Positions 33,839 to 44,795 are shown, counted from the stretch's first letter. The stretch: 64,000 nt of DNA from Polynucleobacter sp. JS-JIR-II-b4 (GCF_018687815.1 NZ_CP061306.1:682001-746000), one strand, 5' to 3'. Numbers and translations: made by a program. Notes: a model not told the origin generated them from the letters alone.

Positions 33839-34162
33839 ATGATGAAAGGTGGACTTGCGGGCCTCATGAAACAGGCTCAGCAGATGCAAGAGAAGATGAA
33901 GACTGCGCAAGCCGAGTTGGCTGCGTTGGAAGTAACTGGCCAAGCTGCCGGTGGCTTGGTAAAAGTAACTGTCTCTGGCAAATACGAACTCAAGCGTGTG
34001 CAGATTGATCCAGGTGCCATGGATGATCGTGAGATGTTGGAAGACCTCATCGTGACTGCCTACACAGAAGCATTCAAGCAAGTGGAAGCAGCAAGTGCGC
34101 AGATGATGTCTGGCGCCACTGCTGGTATGCCAATGCCCCCGGGCTTTAAGTTGCCGTTCTAA
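33839..34162 (+). CDS. ybaB: YbaB/EbfC nucleoid-associated protein
   Basis: 107 residues from ATG 33839 (a second ATG follows directly). The fold is typical: an N-terminal coiled-coil helix (MKQAQQMQEKMKTAQAELAAL), the strand GLVKVTVSGKYELKRVQIDP, and C-terminal helix LIVTAYTEAFKQVEAASAQ, ending in MPPGFKLPF. It binds DNA as a dimer with weak sequence preference. It lies between dnaX and recR, its conserved location in most bacteria, with 51 and 33 bp gaps, so it is probably cotranscribed. Confidence 0.95.
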   Translation: MMKGGLAGLMKQAQQMQEKMKTAQAELAALEVTGQAAGGLVKVTVSGKYELKRVQIDPGAMDDREMLEDLIVTAYTEAFKQVEAASAQMMSGATAGMPMPPGFKLPF

Positions 34163-34195
34163 TTCAATCTTTCTAAATACGAACCTGAATATTTA

Positions 34196-34810
34196 ATGGC
34201 GCGCATAGAAGCACCTCAAGATGCACTCGGTCGATTGATCGAGGCATTACGCGTTCTGCCTGGAGTAGGCCCCAAGTCAGCGCAGCGCATGGCATTCTAT
34301 CTACTGCAGCATGATCGTAATGGTGCAGCAGTACTTGCTCAATCATTAGGTGAGGCAGTTGAGACTGTTGGTCACTGCGCTCGTTGCAATACTTTCTCAG
34401 AAACGCAGGTTTGTAGTACTTGTTCCGATGGTCGCCGTGATCCTTCTTTGCTTTGCATAGTAGAAACGCCTGCTGACCAGGTGATGGTGGAACAGACGCT
34501 CAGTTTTAAAGGTAATTACTTTGTATTGATGGGTCGTCTCTCGCCACTCGACGGCATGGGTCCAAACGAAATCGGCTTTGATCGATTGCTCAATCGCATT
34601 GAGACTCCCGATACCGGTATACCGATTCGTGAAGTGGTCCTTGCAACTAATTTCACGAGTGAAGGTGAGGCTACTGCCCACTATATTGGTGAAGTACTTA
34701 AAGCCAAGGGCATCAAAGTTACTCGTATAGCAAGAGGCATCCCAGTAGGTGGAGAGCTTGAGTATGTGGATGCTGGCACCTTAGCTCGCGCTTTAATGGA
34801 TCGCCGTTAA
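34196..34810 (+). CDS. recR: Recombination mediator RecR
   Basis: 204 residues, standard length. HhH motif in [21 protein letters not shown]4 zinc finger in [18 protein letters not shown], Toprim in [28 protein letters not shown], and the Walker-like C-terminus with [20 protein letters not shown]. With RecF/RecO it helps load RecA onto SSB-covered gaps. It is the last gene of the dnaX operon; two hairpins follow. Confidence 0.97.
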   Translation: MARIEAPQDALGRLIEALRVLPGVGPKSAQRMAFYLLQHDRNGAAVLAQSLGEAVETVGHCARCNTFSETQVCSTCSDGRRDPSLLCIVETPADQVMVEQTLSFKGNYFVLMGRLSPLDGMGPNEIGFDRLLNRIETPDTGIPIREVVLATNFTSEGEATAHYIGEVLKAKGIKVTRIARGIPVGGELEYVDAGTLARALMDRR

Positions 34811-34873
34811 TTCTTCTGTTTGCTCATTGAGTTGTTTTCAGGGCACACCCAAAGACTAATGCGAGCCCAATCT

Positions 34874-34937
34874 ATCAGGGATTCTTCCCTGATCTGTCAT
34901 CTCTAGGACATAAAGACTAGGTAAATTGCCTCTTTTT
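34874..34937 (+). terminator. Two hairpins after the dnaX-ybaB-recR operon
   Basis: ATCAGGGA-TTCT-TCCCTGAT (34874-34893) is an 8-bp stem without a U-tract. A second, shorter stem AGGTA/TGCCT (34919-34931, with one G-U pair) is followed by CTTTTT. Together they probably end the recR transcript. The rest of 34811-35052 shows no gene. Confidence 0.5.
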
Positions 34938-35052
34938 GGGGATAATTCGGTCTGCACCACCCTTGAGCTTCAATCTCACGCTGTGTTTGCCTAGTTTTCT
35001 CCATCGGCATGTTGTCATTGCATAGCAGTGGCATCCCAATTAGAAATTGTGA

Positions 35053-36468
35053 ATGACCCGCAAGATTTATCTACTCCTCCTGTTGAGCATTATTTGCACA
35101 GTCTTCGGAGCAACTGCGTTCGCGCAGAGGGCAGGTTCTGGCGCCGACCAAATTGAAAGCTTTGCAGCCCCGATTGATGGCTTGCCTACCGAAGGAAGTA
35201 TTTGGGGTTTGCCAGTGAACGTTCATGGCCAAACTACATATATTAATCAGCGATATAACAATTTCACCTCATCATATTCAGGGCAAAATAGTTTGTCTGA
35301 ATCCAAGTCAATGAGCTACACCTGGTCTGGTACTTTATTTATGGGTGCTCGCTTAGCACCCAACACGGATATCTATTTCAATCCAGAAGTCGTTTCTGGT
35401 GTGCCATTTTCAGGTTTGGTGGGTTTAGGTGGATTTACTAATGGAGAGGCTACTAAAGCTGCTGGTGCGCAGGCGAAATTTTATTCGGCGCGTGCATTTG
35501 TGCGGCAAACCATTAATCAAGAGGGTGAGAAAGTTGTTCTTGAAAACGAAGCCAATCAAATCACGCAAACAGTCAGTAGTAATCGTGTTGTACTCACAGG
35601 TGGCCAGTTCTCAACCTTAGATATTTTTGACGATAGTCGTTACGCTAAAGATCCTCGTATTCAGTTTATGAACTGGGGCAATATGACTTACCTGGCCTAC
35701 GACTACTCCGCTGATGCGCGCGGCTACAGTTGGGGCCTGGCAGGGGAGTGGTACTTGGATAACTGGGTCATGCGCGCCTCTCGCATGCTGGCACCAAAAT
35801 CACCAAACGGCAAAGATTTGAACTGGCAAATTTTTAATACTTATGGTGACCAAGTGGAGGTTGAGCGGCAACACAATATTGGCGACTTGCCAGGTAAGGT
35901 AAGTGTCTTGGCTTATCGTAACCGCATGATCTTGGCGCGCTTTCAGGATGCGACAAATTATGTAGTGGCTAATAATGCACAAGGCACACAAGCCATTAAC
36001 AATGTACGCAATAACTACCAATATAAAACTGGTATTGGTATTAATGGTGAGCAAGCGTTAACCAAGGATCTTGGCATCTATGGACGCGCATTTACCTCTG
36101 ATGGCCATACAGAAACCATGTCGTTTACAGAAGCCGATAATTCTGTTTCGGTTGGCATGGGCTTAAATGGGACAAGCTGGAAGCGTCCCAACGACACCAT
36201 CGGCGTATCGATGATGCAAAATGGTCTTTCCAGTTTTAGAAGGGGTTACTTGCAAGCTGGAGGAGTGTCTTATTTCATTGGCGACTATGCAAGCCCCAGC
36301 CAAACCATCTCCTATCGTCCTGAGCGTATTGGAGAAATCTATTACAACGCGATGGTGGTTAAAAATGTGCTCGCTGGCGTGAACTTTCAGCGCATCAATA
36401 ATCCGGCCTATAACTCAGCTCGGGGCCCGGTAAACATCATGTCTTTTAGGATCCATGCCGAGTTTTAA
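35053..36468 (+). CDS. OprB-like carbohydrate porin
   Basis: 471 residues with signal peptide MTRKIYLLLLLSIICTVFGATAFAQ. The mature protein is rich in alternating beta strands with aromatic girdles and ends HAEF, a C-terminal Phe recognised by the Bam complex. NVHGQTTYINQRYNNFTSSYSGQNSL, TDIYFNPEVVSGVPFSGLVGLGGFTNGEA and LTGGQFSTLDIFDDSRYAKDPRIQFMNW fit the OprB carbohydrate-selective porin family. It lies 186 bp upstream of the RND efflux genes, which have their own promoter, so it is probably a separate unit. Substrate not predictable. Confidence 0.8.
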   Translation: MTRKIYLLLLLSIICTVFGATAFAQRAGSGADQIESFAAPIDGLPTEGSIWGLPVNVHGQTTYINQRYNNFTSSYSGQNSLSESKSMSYTWSGTLFMGARLAPNTDIYFNPEVVSGVPFSGLVGLGGFTNGEATKAAGAQAKFYSARAFVRQTINQEGEKVVLENEANQITQTVSSNRVVLTGGQFSTLDIFDDSRYAKDPRIQFMNWGNMTYLAYDYSADARGYSWGLAGEWYLDNWVMRASRMLAPKSPNGKDLNWQIFNTYGDQVEVERQHNIGDLPGKVSVLAYRNRMILARFQDATNYVVANNAQGTQAINNVRNNYQYKTGIGINGEQALTKDLGIYGRAFTSDGHTETMSFTEADNSVSVGMGLNGTSWKRPNDTIGVSMMQNGLSSFRRGYLQAGGVSYFIGDYASPSQTISYRPERIGEIYYNAMVVKNVLAGVNFQRINNPAYNSARGPVNIMSFRIHAEF

Positions 36469-36532
36469 AGACTTTACAGGCTCTAACCATAATTATTATC
36501 TTTAGAATCAATAAGATAGCAATTGTCAATAA

Positions 36533-36561
36533 TTAGACTTTTGGCTTTTGTACCCTATAAT
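36533..36561 (+). promoter_or_regulatory. Sigma-70 promoter of RND efflux operon
   Basis: TTAGAC (36533-36538), a 17-bp spacer, and a perfect TATAAT (36556-36561). Transcription would begin near 36568, leaving a leader of about 90 nt in which CCCC-AGAAATG and CATTTGGGG can pair. Confidence 0.7.
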
Positions 36562-36654
36562 CCTTAAAACCCCCAGAAATGGCTTTTGACTGGTTCAAAA
36601 TCCACATTTGGGGCTATAAAAACAGCATTTTTATTGATTTAGAGGCAGCCGCTT

Positions 36655-38184
36655 TTGTTGATTCTCGGCAAACACAAAACTAGCGTAGCGACACCGCTCA
36701 AAAGAGTGACTCCATTTGCAATGGCAGCCTTTGTTGTTTGCGCCTCCACTCTTTCTGTTTCAACGTTTGCTCAGTCATCCATGGATAACACTTCCGGAAG
36801 CGTTACTGTTCAGACTGGTGATACTTCATTGGCGGCGCCACCATCAATCGGAGCGCAACTTGGCGCTAGCTCTAAGGCGGCCGAAATGTTTGCCCCAGTA
36901 ACCAAAGTAAACACACCAAAAATTTATACCAAGCCTATTTCATCCGGGCCAACCGAGATGGATTTGCGCCAGCTTTGGAATGAGCTCAAAGTGAACAATC
37001 CGCAATTATCTTCATTGCGTGAGTCTTACTTATCTGCCAAGGCAACTGTTCCACAAATTAATGCACCAGCTAATCCACAGGTCGGATTGGTGTGGTCAGG
37101 CATGCCGGTGAATTCTCCACTTGCTTTAGGTGGGGCAAATGCACCATCACAGCAATATCCTGGAGGTATCAGTAGTAACAATGCCATTTCGATTGCACAA
37201 CCTTTTCAGTTTCCAGGCAAAAAAAGCTTAGCAGCGAATATTGCCGATACAAATGCAGAGGCTTTATTGGCCCAGTCAGAGGCGACCTATTTGCAGTTAG
37301 GCGCACAGCTTTCCAGTCTTTACTACAGCGCACTCGCCTCACAAAAGCAACTACAGGTTCTTAAAGAATCTGTCATCCGCCTAGAGATGATCAAGAATGT
37401 GGCTAAGGCTCGTTATGCGAATAATGCTGCAGCTTATGTTGAGTATCTTAATGCGCAGGTGGCACAAAGCGCTGCTGAGGCTGATCAATTTAATGTTGAC
37501 CGTCAACTTCAAGTTGCACTCAATAATATTAATACTTTAGTAGGTCGACACTCCCGTGAGAAGCTAGTGCTCCGTGGTGATGTGCGCCGTGCTATGAACG
37601 GTGTACCTACATTAGTTGAGCTTGAAGACTATGCTGAAAGTAGTCATCCCGCTTTAAAGAGCTCTGCGCTGCAATTAGATGCTGCACGTAAAGGCGTGGA
37701 TCTTGCAAAGAAAGCTTATTTGCCAGACTTCCAAGTGATTGGTTCATCCTACACGCCGCGTGGCCCATTTTCCGCAAACAATGGCGCACTGTTCTACCAG
37801 TTGGAGCTGGACCTCATCATTCCTTTGTATTTCTTTACCAAGGAAAAGTACGGGGTAGAGCAGGCACAGCGCAATCAAGCGGCTGCTGAGGCAGGTAATA
37901 TCTCTAATCGTCAGCAAATCGTGCTCGCTGTGAATACTGCTTATGCTGCTTATGAGCAAGCTAAGAATCAAACCCAGTTTTTGAAAGATCGCCAAGTACC
38001 ACAAGCAGATGCTGCTTACAAGGTAGGATTAATTCAGTATTCCAATAACGGTCAAGGCTTTAATGATTTATTGACGGCACAGACGCAGTTGCGTAATTTA
38101 GAGGTGCAACTGGCTTTGGCGGAAGCAAATTTGATGCAATCCCAGGCAGTCTTGCTGGTTTCTGCTGGCAAAGAACCTTTTTAA
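36655..38184 (+). CDS. TolC family outer membrane factor of RND efflux system
   Basis: 509 residues from TTG 36655 (TTG 36658 is equally possible); a later ATG (36721) would cut off the basic n-region of the signal peptide, so it is less likely. The mature protein has two OEP repeats: MDLRQLWNELKVNNPQLSSLRESYLSAKA and later VELEDYAESSHPALKSSALQLDAARKGVDLAKKAYLPDFQVIG. Long coiled-coil segments and VALNNINTLVG are also typical. It forms the trimeric outer-membrane duct for the adaptor and pump encoded next (CzcC/CusC position). Confidence 0.88.
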   Translation: MLILGKHKTSVATPLKRVTPFAMAAFVVCASTLSVSTFAQSSMDNTSGSVTVQTGDTSLAAPPSIGAQLGASSKAAEMFAPVTKVNTPKIYTKPISSGPTEMDLRQLWNELKVNNPQLSSLRESYLSAKATVPQINAPANPQVGLVWSGMPVNSPLALGGANAPSQQYPGGISSNNAISIAQPFQFPGKKSLAANIADTNAEALLAQSEATYLQLGAQLSSLYYSALASQKQLQVLKESVIRLEMIKNVAKARYANNAAAYVEYLNAQVAQSAAEADQFNVDRQLQVALNNINTLVGRHSREKLVLRGDVRRAMNGVPTLVELEDYAESSHPALKSSALQLDAARKGVDLAKKAYLPDFQVIGSSYTPRGPFSANNGALFYQLELDLIIPLYFFTKEKYGVEQAQRNQAAAEAGNISNRQQIVLAVNTAYAAYEQAKNQTQFLKDRQVPQADAAYKVGLIQYSNNGQGFNDLLTAQTQLRNLEVQLALAEANLMQSQAVLLVSAGKEPF

Positions 38185-38193
38185 GGAGTTGTT

Positions 38194-39453
38194 TTGAAGG
38201 ACAAGTTAACCAATATCCTCAAGCGAGCTTCCGAAGAGATTCAGAAGCTAAGGGATAAATTCACTGCTCGCATCGCCGCCAATACCAATGAGATTCACCG
38301 CTCATACTGGGCGCTTCCACCAGAGACGCGTGCGCGCCTCCGCTTAGTCATAATTTGTGTTTCTATTTTGATGCTGGGTATTGTGATTGGTTTATTCGTT
38401 AACGTGAACCGTCCGGTTAAGCTCGAAAAAACAGCTAAGACTTTATCGATTGAAAACACCGGTGCAATGGAGTTAAAGCTCCCAGGTGTAGATCTCAATC
38501 CCAACATTTATATTTTCCAAGATGCAGTTAAAACTCAAGTACCTGTTGAATTAAATGTTCCGGGTCGCCTTGCATTTAATGCTGAAAAATCTAAAGTGCT
38601 CTCCGCTAGAGCCCCGGGTAGGGTTGAGCGTATCTATGCTTTTGATGGTGCACCAGTTGAAGTCGGCTCTCCAGTAGTAGAGCTCTATAGCCCTGAGTTT
38701 CTCTCTGCGCAACAAGAATATTTATTGTCCTCTAAGACCGCTAAAGTGCTTGAGGCGAACAAGACAATGAGTGATCTGTTGGGCGATGCTCAAATTACTC
38801 AGCAAGCTGCAGCTAACCGGATGCGTAATCTTGGGGCAAGCGATGGAGATATTAAGACTTTAGATAAGAGTGGAAAAACCCAATATAACCTGGTGATGCG
38901 CTCTCCTTTACAGGGAGTGGTGGTAAAGCGTTCTATCGAGCCAGGATCGATAGTGAATGCTGGCGATGTCTTGGTGACCTTGGCAAACCCTAAAGAGTTA
39001 TGGTTCTTAGGTAATGTGTACGAGCAGGATATTCGGAAGATTCAAAAAGGGCAGACCATGGTGCTACGTTCCGAGTCCTATCCTGATAAAGAATTTATTG
39101 CTAAAGCTAATTACATTGCGCCAGCAATGGATCCAGAGACACATGCTTTGCTCATACGCTGTGATGTTGAAAATACCGATGGTTTCTTACGTCCTGATAT
39201 GTATGTCAGTGCAAAACTTAAGACAGGCGAGGCAGAGGCTGTTGTGGTTCCTCAGTCAGCGATTGTGAGAGTGCGCGAGATGCGTTATGTCATCATCAAA
39301 ACATCTAAAGACACCTTCCGCCGTTTTTCTGTGAAAGGCTACGATCTTGATGGTAAGCGTTTCGCAGTAACTGAGGGTCTAGATCCTGGAATGTTAGTCT
39401 TAACTGATGGCGCGGTTCTATTGAACGACCGTTTTGCCAAGCAGGAGGAATAA
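38194..39453 (+). CDS. RND periplasmic adaptor (membrane fusion protein, CusB/CzcB type)
   Basis: 419 residues from TTG 38194 with AAGGAG 5 bp upstream. One N-terminal TM helix (LRLVIICVSILMLGIVIGLFV, about 50-70) follows a long basic cytoplasmic tail. Then come the barrel-sandwich segment VLSARAPGRVERIYAFDGAPVEVGSPVVELYSPEFLSAQQEYL, a short helical hairpin, and beta-barrel region MRSPLQGVVVKRSIEPGSIVNAGDVLVTLA. It links the pump to the TolC-type duct. No Met/His-rich metal-binding N-terminus is visible. Confidence 0.9.
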   Translation: MKDKLTNILKRASEEIQKLRDKFTARIAANTNEIHRSYWALPPETRARLRLVIICVSILMLGIVIGLFVNVNRPVKLEKTAKTLSIENTGAMELKLPGVDLNPNIYIFQDAVKTQVPVELNVPGRLAFNAEKSKVLSARAPGRVERIYAFDGAPVEVGSPVVELYSPEFLSAQQEYLLSSKTAKVLEANKTMSDLLGDAQITQQAAANRMRNLGASDGDIKTLDKSGKTQYNLVMRSPLQGVVVKRSIEPGSIVNAGDVLVTLANPKELWFLGNVYEQDIRKIQKGQTMVLRSESYPDKEFIAKANYIAPAMDPETHALLIRCDVENTDGFLRPDMYVSAKLKTGEAEAVVVPQSAIVRVREMRYVIIKTSKDTFRRFSVKGYDLDGKRFAVTEGLDPGMLVLTDGAVLLNDRFAKQEE

Positions 39454-42400
39454 TTGAGTTTTGTAACCTCCTTCATTCGGGGAGTTTTAGATAAGCGCGT
39501 CATTATTTTATTTGCCGCTGCTGTGCTGTTGGTGCTTGGCACATTTAGCTTAAAACAATTACCGATTCAGCCATACCCAGGAGTGGCGCCGCTGACGATT
39601 CAGGCGATTTCCCAATGGCCAGGGAGAAGTACAACTGAGGTCGAGCAACAAGTCACTATTCCAGTTGAGAATGCCTTAGCTGGTATTCCGGGGGTCAAAG
39701 CGTTTCGCTCGGTATCTCTGTTTGGTTTGTCCGTTGTTACGTTGAAGTTCAATGACAATGCCGACCCCTTTAAAGTTCGCCAAATCTTCATCACCAATTT
39801 AGGCAATGTGGCGTTTCCGGCAGGGGTAAGTTCCAGTGTTAGTCCAGATTCAGATGCGACTGGTGAAATCTTGCGTTACCAGGTGACTTCTGATTACGCG
39901 TCACCTACACGTCTTAAGACCTTACAAAATTACGAGATCTATAAAGAGCTCAAGCAAACTCCAGGGGTAGCTGACGTTTCTTCCTTTGGTGGCAAAGTTC
40001 GCCAATATCAAGTCATTGTTAGCCCAGAAAGTCTTCAGTCCAAGGGCGTGACTGTGCCTCAGGTGATCGATGCACTAACGAAAGCGAATGACAACACTGG
40101 TGGTGGCATATTGCCAAGTGGCGAGCAACAGTTTGTCGTGCGCGGTGTGGGCCTACTGAAGAATATTGCTGATATTAAACAAGTAGTTGTTGCAGTCAAT
40201 AAGGGAGTACCAGTTCGAATTGGCGATATTGCAACTGTTCTTATTGGTAATGCACCCCGCTTGGGCCTGTTTCAGTTCGATAGCAATCCAGACTCTGTTG
40301 AAGGGATCGTCTATCTACGTCGCGGTGAAAATGCCTCAGAAGTCTTGGCTCGCGTGCGTGAAAAAATTGATAACGTCAATAATCACATCTTGCCACCCGG
40401 TATTCAGGTGAGACCTTTTTATGACCGACAGGTGTTGCTGGACATCACTGTAGGCACTGTGAAGCACACCATGTTCTTTGGTATCACCATGGTTCTGGTA
40501 TTGCTCTATGTATTTTTGGGTAACTTCCGTGCTGCTGCAGTAGTTGCTGCAGTGATACCGCTGGCGCTATGTTTCTCTTTCATCATGATGTATATATTTA
40601 ATGTGCCAGCGAATTTGATCTCGCTAGGAGCAATTGACTTCGGTGTGATTGTGGATGCGGCTGTGATCATTACGGAAAACGTGATGCGCCATATGGAAGA
40701 GGGTGGTAAGCGGGTCAATCAAAGCATTATTTTGGCCACTAGCGAAGTCCAGCGTGCCATGATTTATTCCACCAGCATCATCATTGTGGCTTATTCACCG
40801 TTGTTTTTAATGGGCGGTGTTGAAGGTATTATCTTTAAGCCAATGGCCTTCACTATGGGCTTTGCTTTGGTGGCCTCGATTATTCTGAGTTTGACCTTCC
40901 TACCCGCATCGATGTCGTATGTCTTTGGGGATAATTTTCATCATGAGCCACCGAAATTTATTACGTGGATGTTGGAGCGTTATCGCCCAATATTACGTAA
41001 TTGGATGGATCATCCACGTCACGTGATTGCAATTTCTATTTTCATTTTGGGTGTAACTTTATTAAGTGCCACTCGATTGGGAACAGCATTTTTACCAACC
41101 CTAGAAGAAAATAATATTTGGTTGCGCGTAACACTTCCCAATACGGTGGATCTTGATTACTCCATTAAAGTCGCCAATCAGTTGCGCGAGACTTTCTTAA
41201 AGCAGCCAGAATTAGAAAAGGTTGCCGTTCAGATTGGTCGCCCTGATGATGGTACAGATTCAACAGGGGTATTTAATCAAGAGTATGGCCTGTATTTAAA
41301 GTCTCCTGAGGAGATGCCAAAAGGCACAAGCAAGCATATTCTATTGCAACATCTGCAGGCTGAGCTTGATAAGATCCCAGGCATTAATTACAGCTTCTCT
41401 CAGTACATCCAAGATAACGTGAATGAAGCCTTATCCGGAGTTAAAGGGGAAAATTCTGTCAAGATCTTTGGCTCTGATTTAGAAGTTCTTGCACAAAAAG
41501 CGCATGAGGTGGTGACTCAGCTCAAAAAAGTACGCGGTATTGAAGATGAGAATATTCTCAAGGAATTGGGTCAGCCCACTTTGAATATTCAGATCGATCG
41601 TGATATGGCCGCACGTTACGGTGTGAATGTCAGTGATATTCAAACGGTTGTTGCAAATTCGATTGGCGGTGCACCAGTTTCAAACTTCTTAGAAGATGAA
41701 AAAACCTTTGGCATAGCTGTTCGTTTAAATGAGGCTAGTCGCAACGATATTCCGGATGTCACCAATTTATTGATTGATACTCCTAATGGTCAAAAGGTTC
41801 CTTTAGGCATGGTGGCCAATATTCGTTTAAGCGATGGCCCATTCTTTATCTATCGTGAAGCCGGTAAACGCTACATCGCTGTGATCTTTAGTGTGCGCGG
41901 TCGAGACTTGGGCAGTGCTGTAGAGGATGCCAAGTATTTAGTTGAAAAGAATGTAGCCTTGCCAACGAATTACACCATTGCTTGGGACGGTCAATTTAAC
42001 CAAATGAAGGCTGCACAACAAAAGCTCATGGTTATCATTCCATTGACGCTCGTTGCCATTTTCTTATTGCTTGTAACTGCCTTGGGTAATTTCCGCGATG
42101 CAGTGATTGTTTTGATTAACGTTCCTTTCGCTGCCATTGGCGGCATCATTGCTTTGCATCTTGGTGGTGAGACCTTGAGTATTTCCGCTTTATTTGGATT
42201 TCTATCGCTCTTTGGCATTGCGATTCAAGATGGTGTGATTTTGATCTCGTATATTAATAAAACCGTAGCTGAAGAGCATGGCGCCATGAAAGATGCGATG
42301 GTAGATGGTGCTGCATTGCGCGTTCGCCCTGTATTGATGACAGCAATGTTGGCTGGATTAGGTCTCCTACCTGCAGCTTTGTCACATTCGATCGGTTCCG

Positions 42401-42531
42401 AGGCACAGCGTCCGTTGGCTCTTGTGATTGTGGGCGGAATGGTAACTACTACGATTTTGACTTTACTAGTATTGCCAGTGATCTACGCAGCAATGAGAGC
42501 GCGTGGCAAACGTAAACAGGGACTTGTTTAA
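39454..42531 (+). CDS. RND efflux pump permease, heavy-metal (HME/CzcA-CusA) subfamily
   Basis: 1025 residues, twelve TM helices in two halves, starting at TTG 39454 right after the adaptor stop, with AGGAGG upstream. The TM4 motif [24 protein letters not shown] matches the DFG-x-x-VDGA signature of HME-RND proton relays. [34 protein letters not shown] and [19 protein letters not shown] are typical of the subfamily. It exports metal ions or other small substrates using proton motive force. The metal specificity is unknown: I could not identify a CusA-type methionine triad with confidence. Confidence 0.92.
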   Translation: MSFVTSFIRGVLDKRVIILFAAAVLLVLGTFSLKQLPIQPYPGVAPLTIQAISQWPGRSTTEVEQQVTIPVENALAGIPGVKAFRSVSLFGLSVVTLKFNDNADPFKVRQIFITNLGNVAFPAGVSSSVSPDSDATGEILRYQVTSDYASPTRLKTLQNYEIYKELKQTPGVADVSSFGGKVRQYQVIVSPESLQSKGVTVPQVIDALTKANDNTGGGILPSGEQQFVVRGVGLLKNIADIKQVVVAVNKGVPVRIGDIATVLIGNAPRLGLFQFDSNPDSVEGIVYLRRGENASEVLARVREKIDNVNNHILPPGIQVRPFYDRQVLLDITVGTVKHTMFFGITMVLVLLYVFLGNFRAAAVVAAVIPLALCFSFIMMYIFNVPANLISLGAIDFGVIVDAAVIITENVMRHMEEGGKRVNQSIILATSEVQRAMIYSTSIIIVAYSPLFLMGGVEGIIFKPMAFTMGFALVASIILSLTFLPASMSYVFGDNFHHEPPKFITWMLERYRPILRNWMDHPRHVIAISIFILGVTLLSATRLGTAFLPTLEENNIWLRVTLPNTVDLDYSIKVANQLRETFLKQPELEKVAVQIGRPDDGTDSTGVFNQEYGLYLKSPEEMPKGTSKHILLQHLQAELDKIPGINYSFSQYIQDNVNEALSGVKGENSVKIFGSDLEVLAQKAHEVVTQLKKVRGIEDENILKELGQPTLNIQIDRDMAARYGVNVSDIQTVVANSIGGAPVSNFLEDEKTFGIAVRLNEASRNDIPDVTNLLIDTPNGQKVPLGMVANIRLSDGPFFIYREAGKRYIAVIFSVRGRDLGSAVEDAKYLVEKNVALPTNYTIAWDGQFNQMKAAQQKLMVIIPLTLVAIFLLLVTALGNFRDAVIVLINVPFAAIGGIIALHLGGETLSISALFGFLSLFGIAIQDGVILISYINKTVAEEHGAMKDAMVDGAALRVRPVLMTAMLAGLGLLPAALSHSIGSEAQRPLALVIVGGMVTTTILTLLVLPVIYAAMRARGKRKQGLV

Positions 42532-42533
42532 TC

Positions 42534-43319
42534 ATGTCAAAACAACCGCATATCTTGGTTTCAAATGATGATGGCTATTTGGCTCCTGGCCTGTTGGCTT
42601 TAGTGAGTGCGGTGCGTCCCTTGGGCCGTATTACCGTGATTGCTCCTGAGCAGAACCATAGCGGTGCCTCGAATTCACTCACATTATCTAGACCATTGTC
42701 GATTCATCGCGTTGCAGGTGGCGAGCGGGATGGCTTTTTCTTTGTCAATGGCACGCCAACCGATTGTGTGCACGTTGCCATGACCGGATTTTTGGATGAG
42801 AAACCTGACCTAGTGATCTCTGGCATCAATCAAGGCGAGAACATGGGCGAAGATACGCTTTACTCTGGCACGGTCGCTGCCGCAGTTGAGGGCGTGATGT
42901 TTGGTGTGCCAGGTATTGCTTTCTCACAAATTGATCGTGGCTGGAATCGCATTGAAGATGCCGCTAAAGCAGCGCATGATGTAGTGGCCCAAATGTTGGT
43001 TTCTGCCTTGGCTCGTACTGAGGGTACAGCAACGCTATTGAACGTCAACATCCCTAATCGTCCTTATGCTGATTTATATCGCTGGCGTGTAACGCGTCTT
43101 GGCAATCGTCATCACTCTCAACCAGTAGTGGTGCAAGACAGTCCACGTGGTGAGAAGATCTACTGGATCGGCGCTGCGGGCGATGTGAAAGAGGGTTCGG
43201 AGGGTACGGACTTTCATGCGATTGCTGAAGGATGTATTTCGATTACGCCAATGCAACTCGATTTAACGCACCATGCTCGTTTAGCAGCGATGCGCGCAAA
43301 TGGTTGGGATCGCGGTTGA
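42534..43319 (+). CDS. surE: 5'/3'-nucleotidase SurE
   Basis: 261 residues. The N-terminal metal site [43 protein letters not shown] and [25 protein letters not shown] are all SurE motifs. It is a divalent-metal phosphatase acting on 5'- and 3'-nucleotides, linked to stationary-phase survival. It starts 2 bp after the RND pump gene stop and overlaps pcm by 4 bp. surE-pcm-nlpD is a conserved stationary-phase neighbourhood. Confidence 0.95.
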   Translation: MSKQPHILVSNDDGYLAPGLLALVSAVRPLGRITVIAPEQNHSGASNSLTLSRPLSIHRVAGGERDGFFFVNGTPTDCVHVAMTGFLDEKPDLVISGINQGENMGEDTLYSGTVAAAVEGVMFGVPGIAFSQIDRGWNRIEDAAKAAHDVVAQMLVSALARTEGTATLLNVNIPNRPYADLYRWRVTRLGNRHHSQPVVVQDSPRGEKIYWIGAAGDVKEGSEGTDFHAIAEGCISITPMQLDLTHHARLAAMRANGWDRG

Positions 43320-43972
43320 AAGCTCCAACCGAACGCTTTGCTGCTTATCGGCAGGCCCTTGCAGCAAAAGTACATGCTGGCGGAGTAAAGCACGGTAAAA
43401 CATTAGAGGCGATTGCTACTGTTCCTCGGCACGCTTTTATGGATGCTGGATTGCATGCACAAGCCTACGAAGATACTGCTCTACCAATTGGGCATGAGCA
43501 GACTATCTCTAAGCCATCAGTAGTAGCACGCATGATTGAGTTGCTTCATAAACCCAAACATAAACTTGGCAAAGTATTAGAGATTGGCACTGGTTGTGGT
43601 TACCAAGCGGCGGTACTGAGTTTATTGGCGGATGAGGTTTACTCCATAGAGCGTATTCGTCCGCTGCATGACATGGCAAGAGCTAAGTTGCGCCCATTTC
43701 GCATTAACAACCTTCGTTTGATCTATGGCGACGGTATTTTAGGTTTGCCTCAGGCCGCTCCATTTGATGGGATTATTTTGGCTGCAGCTGGCTTGGGTAT
43801 TCCGGATGCCTTACTTGACCAATTAGCAATTGGAGGGCGCTTAGTTGCCCCAGTCGCCAAAAATGACAAAGAGCAGCAACTGGTGATGGTTGAAAGAATG
43901 AGTTCCCAGCGCTATCAAAGAACTGTACTGGACGGGGTCTTTTTTGTACCCTTACAATCAGGGGTAGTATGA
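43316..43972 (+). CDS. pcm: Protein-L-isoaspartate O-methyltransferase
   Basis: 218 residues from TTG 43316, which overlaps the surE stop (TTGA). The frame is open back to 43232, but the extra 28 residues overlap surE by 88 bp and look unlike Pcm. The SAM-binding motif is [19 protein letters not shown], with [23 protein letters not shown] before it, as in Pcm. The enzyme repairs isoaspartyl residues in aged proteins. Length agrees with E. coli Pcm (208). Confidence 0.94.
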   Translation: MKAPTERFAAYRQALAAKVHAGGVKHGKTLEAIATVPRHAFMDAGLHAQAYEDTALPIGHEQTISKPSVVARMIELLHKPKHKLGKVLEIGTGCGYQAAVLSLLADEVYSIERIRPLHDMARAKLRPFRINNLRLIYGDGILGLPQAAPFDGIILAAAGLGIPDALLDQLAIGGRLVAPVAKNDKEQQLVMVERMSSQRYQRTVLDGVFFVPLQSGVV

Positions 43973-44009
43973 GATTTATGATGAATTCACCAATTCAGAT
44001 CCCTTTTTG

Positions 44010-44771
44010 ATGCTATCCACTTTATTGAAACTTTTCCTCGCCGCGCTCATGTCCTCATCCTTGATGTTGATGGTTGGATGTTCTACACCTCGCACTAAGC
44101 CTGCTAGCGTGACTGATCGTAGTGGTGGCTCAAGTGAGCCTGCGCCCCCTGGTTACTATCGCGTTAAAAAAGGTGACACCTTGGCGCGCATTGCTTTGGA
44201 CCATGGTCAGGCACCACGTGATGTGGTGCAGTGGAACAAGGCAGCTAATCCTAGCTTTAATCCGAATGTGATTGAAGTGGGTGACTTGATTATGGTTAAA
44301 GCACCAGCAGGAACTAAGCCTGCAAAAGTGGCTGAGAAAAAACCATCTTCTGAAAAATCAGATTCAGTAGCTTCTACTCCTGAGCCAGCAAAAAACGAGG
44401 TAGTTGCTGAGCCAGGTATTCGTTTATCTTGGCCTGCAAAAGGCAAGGTTACTGGTGAGTTCAGTGAAACTAACAAAGGTATCGATATTGCCGGCAAGGT
44501 CGGCGAGCCAGTTCTTGCCGCCTCTGATGGCAAAGTAGTCTACGCAGGTAATAGTTTGCGTGGCTATGGCAACCTGGTGATTGTTAAGCACGACAACACC
44601 TATCTCACTGCTTATGCCCACAACAGTAAGCTCTTGGTAAAAGAGGGTGATACCGTTCGTAAGGGTCAGAAGATTGCTGAGATGGGTGATACAGACACTA
44701 CTGCAGCTAAGCTCCACTTCGAGTTACGCGTTAACGGCAAACCAGTTAATCCAACGCCGTACTTGCAGTAA
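44010..44771 (+). CDS. nlpD: NlpD-like LysM/M23 lipoprotein, amidase activator
   Basis: 253 residues from ATG 44010 (TTG 44007 is directly upstream). Lipobox VGC within MLMVGCSTPR. A LysM domain (YYRVKKGDTLARIALDHG to VEVGDLIMVKAP, about 48-95) binds peptidoglycan. A C-terminal M23 (LytM) domain follows a Lys/Ser/Glu linker. The metal-binding His of active M23 enzymes is replaced: the site reads NKGIDIAG, as in E. coli NlpD, so it is an activator of AmiC-type amidases and not an enzyme. In many relatives rpoS follows; here it does not. Confidence 0.93.
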   Translation: MLSTLLKLFLAALMSSSLMLMVGCSTPRTKPASVTDRSGGSSEPAPPGYYRVKKGDTLARIALDHGQAPRDVVQWNKAANPSFNPNVIEVGDLIMVKAPAGTKPAKVAEKKPSSEKSDSVASTPEPAKNEVVAEPGIRLSWPAKGKVTGEFSETNKGIDIAGKVGEPVLAASDGKVVYAGNSLRGYGNLVIVKHDNTYLTAYAHNSKLLVKEGDTVRKGQKIAEMGDTDTTAAKLHFELRVNGKPVNPTPYLQ

Positions 44772-44795
44772 TGTTGTCGGTCTAAGGTAGGGGCT

